Part shown: piece after piece, positions 1-43,200 of the stretch | Position numbering within the stretch: position 1 is the stretch's first letter | Layout of the letters: each line of letters begins with the position of its first letter | Assembly: GCF_964340395.1 (NCBI RefSeq) | Contig: NC_135564.1 | Span: 17,229,431 to 17,293,430 of the forward strand | Length of the DNA: 64,000 bases | Direction: 5' to 3' | Source of the DNA: Glandiceps talaboti | Lineage: Eukaryota; Hemichordata; Enteropneusta; Spengelidae | The notes under the pieces: generated by a model | What the model was told of the DNA's origin: nothing | Databases searched by the model: none | The model's input: the letters and a program-made list of their open reading frames with translations, nothing else | Made by a program: the position numbers and the translations under genes

Positions 1-16883
<16,883 letters not shown>

Positions 16884-17154
16884 ATTGTTTCGGCAACTTT
16901 GTTTTTAAGTTGAATTGACAGGCTTTTGTGACATTAGAGATTCTGTTGAAATTTATTGAAATTGTATCGTAGGACAGGATGGTTTTTAACAATAATTTGT
17001 ACTTGTGCTCAAATATTAGGGTAAACACCACAGTTTTTACGCCAGCTCTATGATAAAACTTGTGCTTTGGCCGTGTACTAGTAAGTTTACGAGAGCAATG
17101 AGGTAGAGCACAGGGATGGCTCACAATAGAAGTTAACAGATTTCAAAACACATA

Positions 17155-17160
17155 AATAAA
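17155..17160 (+). promoter_or_regulatory. Candidate polyadenylation signal of the cadherin transcript
   Basis: AATAAA about 270 bp after the cadherin stop codon. It is the first canonical hexamer downstream; another occurs near 18087. Confidence 0.45.
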
Positions 17161-17229
17161 CTGGATGTCAAAATTGCGACCCTTGACAGTGTTTGAAATC
17201 TAATAGAAGTGTTAATTGCCCGTAGCCGT

Positions 17230-17373
17230 TAGTCTTGCTGCTAGACGTTCGGGCTTTCTTTCGATACTATAAGCGAACGAAGTTCGCAGTGAGGGCTTGC
17301 CATCCTCGATAGCGATGTTCGGTCGTGTGTCGTATTATATTGGAAGAACATCCGAGGTCTAGCAGCTAGACTA
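17230..17373. mobile_element. Foldback MITE with 9-bp target-site duplication
   Basis: Termini TAGTCTTGCTGCTAGAC (17230-17246) and its near-perfect inverted copy GTCTAGCAGCTAGACTA (17357-17373). The exact 9-bp direct repeat CGTAGCCGT flanks both sides (17221-17229 and 17374-17382). 144 bp, no coding capacity. It belongs with the elements at 35546-35660 and, more loosely, 44814-44877. Confidence 0.85.
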
Positions 17374-18865
17374 CGTAGCCGTATGCTTCCTTTCCAAACT
17401 GCAATGAATACGTTTGCTTAGTTGTGTTGTTATTGTGCAGTATTACATGAAAACAAATCTGTTTTAGAGGCATTATTTCACTAAATTAGCCCATAGTTTT
17501 ATTCATAACAATAGTACTATTAAAAAGAAAATATTCATGCAAACTTTGAACCAAGAACTTTGAGAAGAAATCCACACCCATATACAGATATAATAGTAAT
17601 TCGGTTTGTAACTGCATTCGATGTTTAGTCTGTGTGAGGAATAGATTAAACCTAAGACTCACAGAAGAGACTACACAGAAGAGCACTAGCGATATCAAGC
17701 AAATATGCGACAGTCCTTACGAGCTTCGATAATCACCGTGTTCATATTTTTCTGAAAATCATCAACAATAGGAACATCAAAGCTCTCTTTTTATTCTGGT
17801 CTCAATTTGTATATTTTTTATTGACAATTTAACAAGTAGTCTCTACATCCTGTCCAGACTATGCTAGCGTCCGTCGCTTCTCTGTTATTGAAACATCGCC
17901 ATTCATGAATGGTTGTAATTACTTCTATTTACCATTGATTAACTTGATTGCTTGTCTTTACTCAGTTTTAGAAATCACTTCCTGGGGTTTTTTGCATTTG
18001 ATAAGTTACAAATATGGATTTAGTCTGTTTTGTTTCACATTGTTTTTCAAGTAGAAACACGTGTTGTTTTATTAATGTGTATCCCAAATAAATGTAAATG
18101 TCTCATCAACATGGCCACTCTGACTTTAGTTGTATCAGATATATTCAAATCTTGATACAGTGTGTGTGGAGCCTGAATTAAAATACTCATTATGTACCAG
18201 TCACGTTTGGCTTGGTTTCTGCATGGCGGTATATGGGAAGACTCTACTTATGCCTCCATAGTTTCGGGTACTCTCATTGTTGCAATTTCACTGCATGACT
18301 TGTAGCATATGCAAGATAACAATTCATTGGTCATTTCAATGATAATTGGTGTACGTCTTTATATTGCTATGGACTTTAGCTTAAGTGAGTACCAGAAGAG
18401 TACGCTAATTGGTGTAAACGTGCAGCCTGAGTGAACAGAACACCAACTGTCGCAGTTTTCGGACAGACCCTGTCTTCGGACAAATAATGACTCGTCCACG
18501 ATCGTCAACACTTGCTCCGAAATTGCCATATTGTCACACTCTAGCATTCATACGAAAAACCAAGTGATACAAAAGCTTTGATTTAACATTAATTTTGTCG
18601 TGCCAGTTTTGAGAGCATTGATGTCGGCGATCACAAAGTTACGGTCATTTTGCCAAAGCAAAGTACGTTCACTGGTAGAGATATTTTCCAAAATAACCCT
18701 CCACTTGAACTTCGAGTGCTCTTTGCCAAAATGACCACATCTCATTTCAAGTGATGATTCCCAACACGACCACCACCAGCAAAAACTCAACACGGTCAAT
18801 TAAATAGTAACATTTGCGTCAATCGTAAACATACCTGGACTTATGTCAACTCGAAAATAGTCAAG

Positions 18866-19224
18866 GCAGAAAATCCTACAAAGATCGAGGGGAATTTTCT
18901 TCCGATAACGAACAAGTAAGCGGTTATTTTGAAGGTGACAAAGGTGCACATAATAGTTTATTCGAGTTACTCACGAACTGTGCGAGTCAGAAAGGACTCT
19001 TTATCACGACCATAACAATAAACTGTCCACCTGAATTGTTGTCAGTACAAAATGTCACGCTTTATGAAAGCCGGATATCAATGGAGTCGTTAACCCTCCT
19101 TTTTGATGACAATGTCACTATTGAAAAGTTGGACGCTTTGAGGAGACCCCAATCTCTGATAGTAGTTTATAAACCAACTAAACACTGCAAACCCTTCCAA
19201 GTTTTGAGTTCGCTTGAACTTTAA
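18866..19224 (+). other. Open stretch of unknown significance
   Basis: About 115 codons without a stop, ending ...KPFQVLSSLEL and TAA at 19222-19224. Composition looks protein-like (FDDNVTIEKLDALRRPQS) but I recognise no family, there is no clear start, and splice sites are not obvious. It could be chance, an old element fragment or an unidentified exon. Confidence 0.2.
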
Positions 19225-19876
19225 TTGTATTAGTCCAGCTATAAATACTTCAGTTGCATTTTGTTTCGCATATCACAAAGCATTGTATTCATGTACCACA
19301 ATGTCAGCCTGGTATAGCATTTTTAAACTGGCACTGTGTACATGATCACATTTGACCACATCCTCTAATTCAAACTTGTGCAGAGGTTGTGTGGTGAATA
19401 TGAGAGAGAAAGTCCCATCCTTAACCTGACTTTACCCAATGTCATGTTCATATGTTCATCTGGAGGCTGTAGAAAGTTAAAAGTGTGTCGATCACTCCAG
19501 GACAAATGTCATGGTCACAGGTATGGTGAAGGTTGGGTAAAGGAGGGTACATTAGCCGTTTTTATATAGTATGGGACAACGCTAATTGAAGCTTTACTCT
19601 CATCTGTCTTTTGTAGTTAAGTATAAACTATACTATTTTAATTGACGGAGACGAGATTGTATCACCAGGGTAGCCACACCTTTCACATTGTCTGCAGTCA
19701 GTGCACGCTGAATAAGCAGCGGACCGACTCTTCCTTCCCTGGAAGTAAACATTTCATGTAAACTATCCTTCCAATAAAGAGACCACTCCCAACGTTTCAG
19801 TACCGCGTAAATGACATACCTTATCACAATCAAACTTGATAACATATTATGCAATCACTTATGCTTTTAAAAAAAA

Positions 19877-20645
19877 CACACATTTTTATTATATATTTTG
19901 TCAACTGTGGTTGAAAGTTTTTTCATTTCTTTATGTCAAATAACACTGGTATTCCATCACCAACCAGGTGAGAATAGTATTTCTAACACCCTACAACCAA
20001 ATAACCAATTGGGTTTACTGAAAATCTACCATTTCCGTAGCGTAAAAATTAAAAGTTCAGTCAGCATTAGACAAAATAATTTCATTGAAGAAACTAAGTT
20101 ACAAGAGTTCTGAACACCATATATGAGGTAGGTATATTTGCACGCGAAACTGTGAGATTTTCTGGTATTTTTCTGATCGTTACAAAACTATAGTAAATAC
20201 TATATTATTATACTATATTATTTATTTGCCAGGGGTCGAAAAAAATGTGTATCAATTGAGGAAAATGAAATAATCTAGTAATCACATCGCCAATGAGAAA
20301 AAAAAAGTAAAATAGAATTGAATCTCGCATACGTATTCAAAGTAGAAAGAATCGATCTTTACACATTCGAAGTGTTCGAAAGGTCATAAGATTAGAATCA
20401 ATATTTGAAAAATGAAACGGAATACAATGTAAGATTTAGGTTGACTTTAAGCCTTAGCTATATATTGTTTCAATACATTAAATTATCACACATTTTTATT
20501 ATATATTTTGTCAACTGTGGTTGAAAGTTTTTTCATTTCTTTATGTCAAATAACACTGGTATTCCATCACCAACCAGGTGAGAATAGTATTTCTAACACC
20601 CTACAACCAAATAACCAATTGAGTTTACTGAAAATCTACCATTTC
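19877..20645. repeat. Pair of 159-bp direct repeats (19877-20035 and 20487-20645)
   Basis: The two copies appear to differ at one base (G at 20012, A at 20622) and lie 610 bp apart. Both contain ATGTCAAATAACACTGG and a strong donor-like CCAACCAG|GTGAGA. The arrangement could be a local duplication or a small retroelement with terminal direct repeats. No target-site duplication or TG...CA ends are visible. Confidence 0.85.
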
Positions 20646-20744
20646 GCGGATTTAAGGTAACAGCCATTTTATTTTACAGATAGAAAAGATAAAGGGGTAA
20701 TTAAGTCAACTATGATATCCATTCATGTATTCTTATTGTTTCAG

Positions 20745-34228
<13,484 letters not shown>

Positions 34229-34336
34229 TCACTATCAAGTGAGATGGGTATAGAGAAACCTTGAATACATATTTTGTATTTGAAACCAACTGATTTTTAT
34301 ATCATAAAATCATTCCATATTCATTTATAGCTTAGT

Positions 34337-34342
34337 AATAAA
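34337..34342 (+). promoter_or_regulatory. Candidate polyadenylation signal of the kinase transcript
   Basis: AATAAA 109 bp after the stop codon. Confidence 0.5.
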
Positions 34343-34916
34343 CCAAAGGTGAATCATATTAATATGCTGACTTTAGGGAACTGTGAAGAAGGCAAGATAT
34401 AATTTAAAGTTCTCTAGTTGAGCCTGTTCTGTTTTGTTTCCATGTACAGATATACAGCCTGTTAATATTAGTGTTCACACAGTGTATTATTTCTATTTCA
34501 TACAACCATGCAGAAATCAACAAGAAACTGTACATTCTACACCTTAAGATCACAAGATCACAATATCTTCTTACAATTTGTCTAAATGAAATAAACCATT
34601 TACATGTACTGCAACTAGACGCAGACATTTGTGTGCCAGTGCTTTAATGTCTGCATTTGATGTCTACATTACTTCATTTACTGTATTCCATTCAATCTTG
34701 CTATCTTAAAAGTGTAGAATGTGTTGTTTTCTTAATTGGATTCTGAGTGGTTGTACTAAGCAGCAAGTTAACACTAACAAGAAACGGGCTGTAACACGAC
34801 CAAGTATAACAGCATGATATGTTTTTCTTGACTCTAAGTTTCTCCATTATCAGAATACTAATGAATCGCTTACATTATTACATATGTACCAGAGATTACT
34901 TTGACATTACTTCCAC

Positions 34917-35129
34917 AGGTGTGAATGCATACTAATGGTATTTGCACTGCAGTGCAATACCGAAAACAGTATTGCATATACCTACATGTAAATAACATGC
35001 AAATTAGGACACAATCGTTCATTTTGCTTGCAGTGTTTTCTGCTGAAATTTCACTTGCTACGCATCTGAAAGTATTGCCACAGCGAACACTGCAAGCACT
35101 CATGCAAATACCATGAGTACACCACACTT
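34917..35129. mobile_element. Foldback element with an inner hairpin
   Basis: Outer arms TGGTATTTGCA (about 34937) and TGCAAATACCA (about 35103) with weaker flanking pairing. An inner inverted pair, GCTTGCAGTGTT (35027) and AACACTGCAAGC (35086), lies within it. The nested symmetry suggests a MITE. Confidence 0.65.
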
Positions 35130-35545
35130 GCATGTCATGAGGTTCTGTCATATTATACATAGGTTTTTAAATTCACTGAAAACCAAGAAATGTTCCCCTA
35201 GGTCTTGAAACAGATTTATGTTAAGAAGAATTGTATGGCCTAAGCAATTCTTGCAGCATGAGATGTTTAAATACCTCATTAAAAGCATTGAGAAATAAGC
35301 ATGTATTCTGTTCAAATGGAAACCTCTTGACTTAAACATGTCTACATTGTTAAATTTGGATATGTGAGATCTTTCACACAAAAAAAATATCTTTTAACCA
35401 TAAAAATTTAGACAATTATATTCAAATATTTTCAATCTGAGGTGTTTACAAACTTCCTTTAAAAAAAACTACAAATGCTTGAGTGCTTTTTTAATAGTTG
35501 CGTTTTCTTTTCGGCCCATTAGATGTTAACAAGTACCATATATAT

Positions 35546-35660
35546 TAGTCTCGCTGCCAGACTCGTGACTATCGTCCCTAATCTGTTTATGTAGCGCCGC
35601 TCGGCATACATATCCATAAACAGATTAGGGACGATAGTCACGAGTCTGGCAGCGAGACTA
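35546..35660. mobile_element. Near-perfect foldback MITE, TAGTCT family
   Basis: 115 bp made almost entirely of two inverted arms starting TAGTCTCGCTGCCAGACTCG, with a short centre (GCGCCGCTCGGC). Flanks CATATATAT (35537-35545) and CTTATATAT (35661-35669) match at 8 of 9 bases, consistent with the 9-bp duplication seen for the element at 17230. Confidence 0.85.
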
Positions 35661-35679
35661 CTTATATATTTGATTTATA

Positions 35680-35764
35680 TCATACACACACACACCTCAT
35701 AACTCACTTTCTACTACACAAGAAAACACTCCAAAAATAATTTCAACTTTATGTAACTGATTTG

Positions 35765-35800
<36 letters not shown>

Positions 35801-35910
35801 CTGCATCACTTACTTTCTACAAGTTCTTGTCTGATGTGGATAAAAGAAAACACTCCAAAAATCATCATCTCATCTTTATAACTGATTTATCATACACACA
35901 ACCACACAAA
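35680..35910. repeat. (CA)n-bounded ~126-bp direct repeats
   Basis: Segments with AAGAAAACACTCCAAAAAT and TAACTGATTTRTC recur at about 35720 and 35846, each followed by a CA run (including 35771-35798). Confidence 0.75.
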
Positions 35911-38900
35911 CAACCACACCAAGGATTATCACAGATAATTTTTCCACACCACACATAAATTTGACAACGGACAATTATAATGTAAAGCTGTTACACTACT
36001 TTATTGTCTAATTGTGTACACTTTGTGAACTCTACTTGAAGGTCCAAATTGTAGTGATAACTTTGCTATCGATGGATGTATAGTACAAGTTTCATTGCAC
36101 AATTTATCATACATTACTTGCCTATGACTGATACACCAAGCTCTGATGGATCACTGCACCACTTTGAAAATCAGTTTTATGACAGTAAATACATACCTCA
36201 ATAATGCCAATGTACTCATTATTCACCATTCCTATCGCCTTCTATACTACAGACATTATTCAATTCCTGTACTTCCAGATTAAAATAACTTTAAGCACTA
36301 AACAATCAGTGATTTTCACCCATTTCTAGTCCTTTTACACTACTCATAATGTTAAACAATAACATATACAATTCTAAGCCTCCAGTTTGTCAAATTTCAA
36401 CAGTTCTACTGCTTGTATTTAAGAATATTTCAAGTAGCTTATTCACCCATCCAGTACTGTATAAAAAAAATATTGGCAAGCACATTTAACCTATCATACA
36501 TTTTGATTATTATCTCGTTGCTGCATTCATGGAGTTTCCTTCAATACAGCCAACTACTGCCTACTTCAGGTTCATGTTCACTGCCATTTGATGGACCATG
36601 CAGAATTCAATAAAAAACTACACATTCTACACATGAAGATTGCTAGATTGAATGAATAGTTTTCATGCAATGCTTTGTCTTAATGAAATGAACAAACTAG
36701 CCACCATGCAGATGTCAAATGCATACATCAAAACATTGGCACCTGTGTGTCTGTGTTTTGTTGCAATTTATTTCATGTAAACAAAATGTAGCATGAAATT
36801 GCTATCTGAAAGTGTGTTTTCTGTTATTGGTTTGTGTGTAGTTGTACCAAACAGAGCCAGTGAACACTACCTTGAAATGGGTAGTACATACACTATGAAT
36901 ACAGGTTAGAAAATTTACAATGATATCTTTTATTTTAAGGCGAGGGTATCATAACTTTGGCAACCATTAGACATTAAATTAGACATTAATTTCAATTTTC
37001 CTTGAAGCAACCGTTCACTAGTTAAGAAAGACGAATTTATCAATTCTTTAACGCTAGTACAGCAAATAAAATAATTCAACCCCATGAGTGTTTCACACAC
37101 AAAATATATATAAAGTGCAAAATTTTAAGAAAAAAATATTCTTACAAGCTAATTCAGCAAAAAATGTTAAACATAAATGTGCTAGCTTGGTCTTAATTAA
37201 AACATCAGTTCTGTATATTTGGTTTAAACACACATTAGTTGTTACATGATTGTTAAAAGAATACAATGCTATAGCTAACACAAATCCTGACATTTCCCAA
37301 ATACTAGTCTAAGAATATATACTATAAACCTGGAATTTTTTGCTACTAGAAAATTTTGGGATTTTACAGCCTTCAGCTATTTCTCAAAGACTAATTTTTA
37401 TTAATTGCCAGACTGACTGGTACGTTGTGTTTATCAGTGAACAAGAAGACAGTTTAGTCCCGACTTCATTTTGTGTCTTTTGTTTTCCAGTGAAATAAGC
37501 GAAAATAAGTATTTAGCATATATGACTAGAAATTACCTAACAAATGAAACATATTTCACTTGACAGAAAGAAAGCATGGAAGTGTTCTGTTTTTAACATG
37601 AAAGTGTCAAAATTAAGCAACATATCAAAACAGCGATGTGATACATAATTTCAGATATCTTAGAAATATAAATGCAGATAGTAACTTAGATACCCTGTAG
37701 TAGTGAAATCGTTTATACTACATAGTATTAGCCTCATTGTGTGCAATTATGGCGATTTGCTGTTTATGTTAAACTTCCTTCTTTCCTTGTCTCTTGAATG
37801 TTCCATGTCAGTGGAGAGCTTTGGACATTGCTTCGTGCATCTTGCCAACAACCCACTGAAAGAAAGAATAGAAACAGAATATTGAGAGTTATGAATATTT
37901 TTAATTTGCAGTGTTAAGATACGTTTTCAAAACGTATTCAGTGTGGATTAACCCTTTTCTTGTCTGCATTTGAATAGGACATTGTTTTCAATCAAGCAAT
38001 CAATCAATCAATTAATCAATCAGTGAATTTGTAAAGTGCCAGTTTCCACTATGCTGTAGAGTTCAGAGATGTTGTACAGTTAGAATGCTCTGAAGAATAG
38101 ATATGTCTTTTTAAGTTCTTTCTAAAGGTGTTAGCTGATGTTTTGGAGTATGGCACTATAGAAATTCTCTTGACCAATTGTTAGAATTCAATTGAAAGAA
38201 ATGAATGACTCTTTTCAAAACTGTTTTCAAAAACTACAGACATATGATTTTAAAACTCTGACTTACAAATAATAATATTACTTTAAATCCTACAAATTCA
38301 TTTTGAAATTGTTACATTCTCACTGTCGCTGTCACTAAGAGCAAGCAGGAATCAAATTAAAAAACATAACCTTCCAGAAAAGTTAATTTTTGACTATGTA
38401 ATTGTATGGAAGTTTGCAAAACATTCTGAAATAAATAAACTGACTTGATTACCAATACTCTGGCTGTTAACATGTTGTTTTGGTTTGAGTTACTGAAAAA
38501 TAACTTAAATGAAGCTGATGATACTTGTATTTGTCACTTAGCTATTTTCTGTAATATATTTGATGCACTGTATGTCTTCAATAGAAGGGGTTGCAATTGA
38601 TTGAACCTTGTAATATTGATGTTAATAATGCATTCTCCCTACCTCACAGACATACACAGACACGCACACATGCATGCACACGCACACATACACACACTGT
38701 CAGAATATCTCAACACATGTTTGAAAACAAGGACCACTGGAAATGTTTTCTAGACTTTTCTGTGTCCACAACCACCTACTACAAAAAGAATGTTGGAAAA
38801 ACCATGGGAAGATATTAGGTAGGATGGTAGTAATGAAATGATAAAATTTTATGGTTAATACAATGGTATAGATTATAATGAAGATGGTGATGATGATGAT

Positions 38901-39578
38901 GTGCTCAATAGATTAATTCTCAGCTGGCCATCACAACTGTTCATGCACGGTTCACATTCTGTGGACTCAATATTTTTGCACACTTTAGTTAAATACATAG
39001 TCCATGCGAAATTGCAGGCTGTGACTTTATAATGGCAGGATCTGAGAGTTAATCACACTGTTTAAGCCTTTAGTATTTGTATTGCTGCGATTCTGATGGG
39101 ACCGCTTTAATCATAATGAAATATAAAGTAGTTGTAGTGCTTGTATCTACCAAGTAACTACTTCGATCTGAGGCAAAATATCATAAAACTAAAGTAGCTG
39201 TTTCAATAAATACATATTAGCATATTGAACTATTTAGCCAAAATAAAAATTGCATAGTATGTGTGAGCATGAAATATGATAACTGGAATACCTTATTTAG
39301 ACAGTGGACAGGATAATTGACACATGGCATATCTAAGAAATGAACACTGAAACTTTTGGCACCAGTCAGTTCTACTTACTATTTTATATTGAATAATTTG
39401 TACTCGGGGTTCTGTAATTGCTTCATTGATAGGAATATGTGAAAATGACACTGGCGTTATAGCAATCTGCTACATTCTGGTTATCTCAAAGATATCTTAA
39501 AAAAGCCATCTTAAATTTTGAAGTTTTGTGCATTTGTGGGCCAAATACTGTGATCAGCTGTACCATTGTCTCAATTGT

Positions 39579-40109
39579 ATAGCTAAAATGATGAAGGCTT
39601 GGTGTTTCACTCATGGGACATTACAGCTAAAATGATGTATGCTTGGTGTTTTACTCATGGCACATTACAGCTAAAATGATGTATGCTTGGTGTTTTACTC
39701 ATGGGACATTATAGCTAAAATGATGTATGCTTGGTGTTTCACTCATGGGACATTATGATTTTGACATTGCCCTAGACATATTTCAACTCAAGACAAACAA
39801 TAACAGAGACACAATAAACACAGCAGGATCCTTTGCCCAATCACATTGAACACTGATAAGCATTGCTATTCTTTCACAATGCAGTAAAACAGGCTTCTAA
39901 TGAAAACATTACACATAGACTTTGTGATTTTAATGGCTGCAATTGTTTATTTTCTAACTGATAATCAATATTTCAACTTGACAACTTCTACATCTCCACT
40001 GTGCAATTGTTTCTTTTGCATTAGAAGTTGTCTGAGGGTGTGTAAAAATATCATGTTTGTAATAAATAGGAGAGGTGAAACACCAAAGCAACATCATTTT
40101 AGCTGTAAT
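39579..40109. mobile_element. Foldback element with tandemly amplified left end
   Basis: Four 44-bp copies of an ACAGCTAAAATGATGTATGC unit at 39579-39754. An inverted copy of the same end at 40075-40109 (CACCAAAGCAACATCATTTT...) closes the element. The inside has no coding signal. Confidence 0.75.
39946..39951 (-). promoter_or_regulatory. Candidate polyadenylation signal of the VPS13-like transcript
   Basis: TTTATT on the + strand (AATAAA on the - strand), about 320 bp after the stop codon. Confidence 0.35.
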
Positions 40110-40268
40110 TTTGTTTGAAGCCTGTGACATAAACCCATGATCATTATTTATGGTATACTTTCTAATTTTTTTGCCTCAGATATTCCATAAACTAAAATGC
40201 ACTTGGTTAGAGTATTTTTAGGATAAGCGTTGGAAGAAACGGGTGGTAAGATTGAGACAGAACAACTT

Positions 40269-43200
40269 TCAGGACAGTACCTGGGCTTCCTTCCTATCAT
40301 CGAGAGGCAGGATCACTTTATTACGGGGAGATCCTTTGCTAAAGAAAGACGTAAATTTTCTCTTCTTTTTCTTCTTTTGGGGGGACTCAGCCTTAAGTGA
40401 GCACAAGACAGCATGACAATAAATCGACAAGAAAAGAGAAAATACACAGATAAAAGGATAGACAGAGGAATGAAGATGAAGCAATAGAAGTTTACACAGT
40501 TGTTGTTAGGAAAGAACCCTGAAGTCAAAGAAAACAGTAACAGAAAATTCACATTTACCAAAAACCATACCATACCAGTTGGGGATAGGATATGAAGAAT
40601 CAAAACTTTATCAAACCAGCTGGGGGTAGGATATTAAGACTTAAAACCATATCATACCAGCTGGGGGTAGGATTTGAAGACTCATATTTTTGTCTACTAT
40701 TTCAGAACTAAAAGGTTTCATGCATACCAGTAATTTAGATCTCACCCAAAACTACAATAGGGTACAAGCTAATTTCTCACTGTCACATGCTTTTTGTTTG
40801 ATTATGCTGAATGTAATTAAACTTGTATCATTTGATGTTTCGAAATAAACAAAGATTCAGTATTCAATTGTCCGCCCTTACTCCCAAATGGTAAGGTATG
40901 TGTGAGATAGGGAAACACCGCACCACCACCAATATCCCCTTATTACAATACCTGTGCTGATTTTGTGTCACTCATAGGAACAAGTTTGCCAGATGAACTG
41001 CTACCACTAAATAATCCTGCAAATCCTTTCTTCTTCTTTCCCTCTTCCTATGAAAAAATAAAGACATCATACAATATCACATCTGATCAGCCGATACATG
41101 TAACCTTGCAATTTAGTGGAAAATGAACTGGAAAGTTTTCATATCTGCAAATGTATGTTGTTACACTGACAAAAGAAAATGTTGTTCTGCATAACATTTC
41201 AAGGACTTTAATTTCTTTTTTAAGTTAATGTCTTCTTTTACATAATTTTCTTTACTTTTTTTTTTTTTTAATCTCAAGACACACTGGAATTGCTCCTATA
41301 CACCCAGTAATACAATATGACAGATTTATTGGTTTCAACTTGTCATCTTATTTATATAATTGGGGCAATGTGCTTACTTCCCCAAAAAAGACATAATTTT
41401 GGCCCAAAATGCCATAGCTGATTTTAAAATTCTATTGTGCATTGAGACAACACTTCTAATTTGATAACTTGACATGGGTTGAAATCATATTTTGAACACT
41501 CTGGTCATTTGTACTCAATGACGTCAGAATATATTTAATTTGAAACACTACTGTCTGACTGCCGACAATGTATACATTTTCATTTCTGCGTAAATAAAGA
41601 ATTTTGAGTTAAGCAGTGCAAATTTATTTTAATTATTACCCTAACTCTACTTCAATATGCATGAGAAGTAATCAAATATTCATAACATCTTTAGGGTACA
41701 TGAGACCGGATTATTTGTTGCTGTTGGTGTTCATGTTACATCATCCACTTTACATTACTGTGTAATTAAAAAGGAACATTACAGCAAAGATCACTGCTGT
41801 GTCTATATCACAGTCTATGCAACATCTTTATAATTGAACCAGCTGTCAATTTATTTATTTTTGACAATGTCACTTAGCATCATTGGAAATATATAATATG
41901 TAGCAAAAATAGTTACATTTGTAGAAAGCTACAATGTAACTATCGTAGATTTGATTTATTTGAGATATTCTTTTGAATAATGTCTCTGACAATGTGTTTG
42001 TTATCTGGGGTAATACCATCTGTTTCTGCTATTATAAGTGTTGTATCTAGTATTAACCTTGATTGACTGTCACTTTAGTGAAACAATGTTGCAGTTAAAC
42101 TCTTGCAATTACTACAGACTCACAAAACTGGAACCAAGGCTCTCACTGAGCATTTCAAAGAAAAAGGTTTAGTTCTTAAAATGTTGAGTAAAGTGTATGC
42201 TAGACAAAATGGTGCTCTTGCTTAATTGGTTGGTTGTAACAACACCAAATTTTTCAGTCTGAGGGTAGAGAATGTATCCTGATTATACTCATTCATGATT
42301 GTATTTTTTTCAATAGAATTTGTTGAAAATAATTATTAGCATTGAGTAACAATAGATGCTCATGAACAGTTATTATCCTTTAGCTTGTTTGAATATAAGC
42401 GTCTCCTTCTCACACAATATAGTATGGGCAGGATCCTCAATATCCAAATGTGTACTCGACCCTGAACATGCATTGCATGAAGATAACACAAAGAAGCAGG
42501 TACATATCTAATGAACAAGATGCTCAGAATCATGTGAACGTACATGCAAATCATTCAAAATGAATGGTCTGTACTTTGGTCGAGCAATATCAAATATGAA
42601 AATGGTGTATGGGTTTATGCTGACAACATTCTTGACAGGTGTTAAGGGGGGAGGTGTCAAATTCAAAAAAGTCGATAGATTTTTCTTATACTTTGCATAC
42701 TTAAACATTGTTATCTGAATATGTAAAAAATGCAGAGAAAATACTATGTCACCACCTTTGTTTTCAGGATAACGACCGTTTCTTGTATGTACATATATAT
42801 TTTTTGGTCAAAATAAGTAGATTTACAACAATTAACTACAACATGATTTTTGACAGTTAAAGATTATCCCCAGAACACCAAACGACCTTATGTATTAAAG
42901 TGCAATGTATAGTAGGTTCAGACATGTTTTTTTGAATTTATATTCATTATTTCATAAAATATTATGTTATTTTATCCCCAGCTGGTTTACTATTTTTAAA
43001 GAAAAACATAAGAAAATAGCAAAAAAAGATAAAAGTCCGTGATAGATTTTTTGTATAAGCTGTATGTGTACATTGTATTATTCCAGCTACTTATCAATGG
43101 CAAGAACATATGGGGTCACCACGTCCGTTTAAATTCTAGAACTGAAATTGTCACCCCACACCCCATCTAAATTTTGACATTTTCGACAGAAATATCTTAT

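Larger units (their letters stand above)
16884..20744. other. Region between cadherin stop and kinase-gene stalk exon: no Sema or signal-peptide exon seen
   Basis: About 3.9 kb. It holds a foldback MITE (17230-17373), a direct 159-bp duplication (19877-20035 and 20487-20645) and one open stretch of unknown meaning (about 18866-19224). I looked for a Sema domain or a start exon for the downstream receptor and recognised neither. This negative result matters for the shared-locus hypothesis. Confidence 0.6.
34500..36880. repeat. Diverged interspersed repeat pair (34500-34790, 36595-36880)
   Basis: Both contain CATGCAGAA, a TACATTCTACAC-like segment, TCTTAATGAAAT-like and GGTTGTACYAA-like stretches in the same order. 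A third, shorter match (AACAAAATGTAGC) occurs near 16165. The family is unidentified. Confidence 0.5.
34229..40268. other. Convergent intergenic region: no gene seen
   Basis: Lies between the kinase stop (+) and the VPS13-like stop (-). It holds three foldback elements (34917-35129, 35546-35660, 39579-40109), CA-rich direct repeats (about 35680-35910) and a diverged ~280-bp repeat pair (about 34500-34790 and 36595-36880). No exon with family resemblance was found. Confidence 0.6.
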
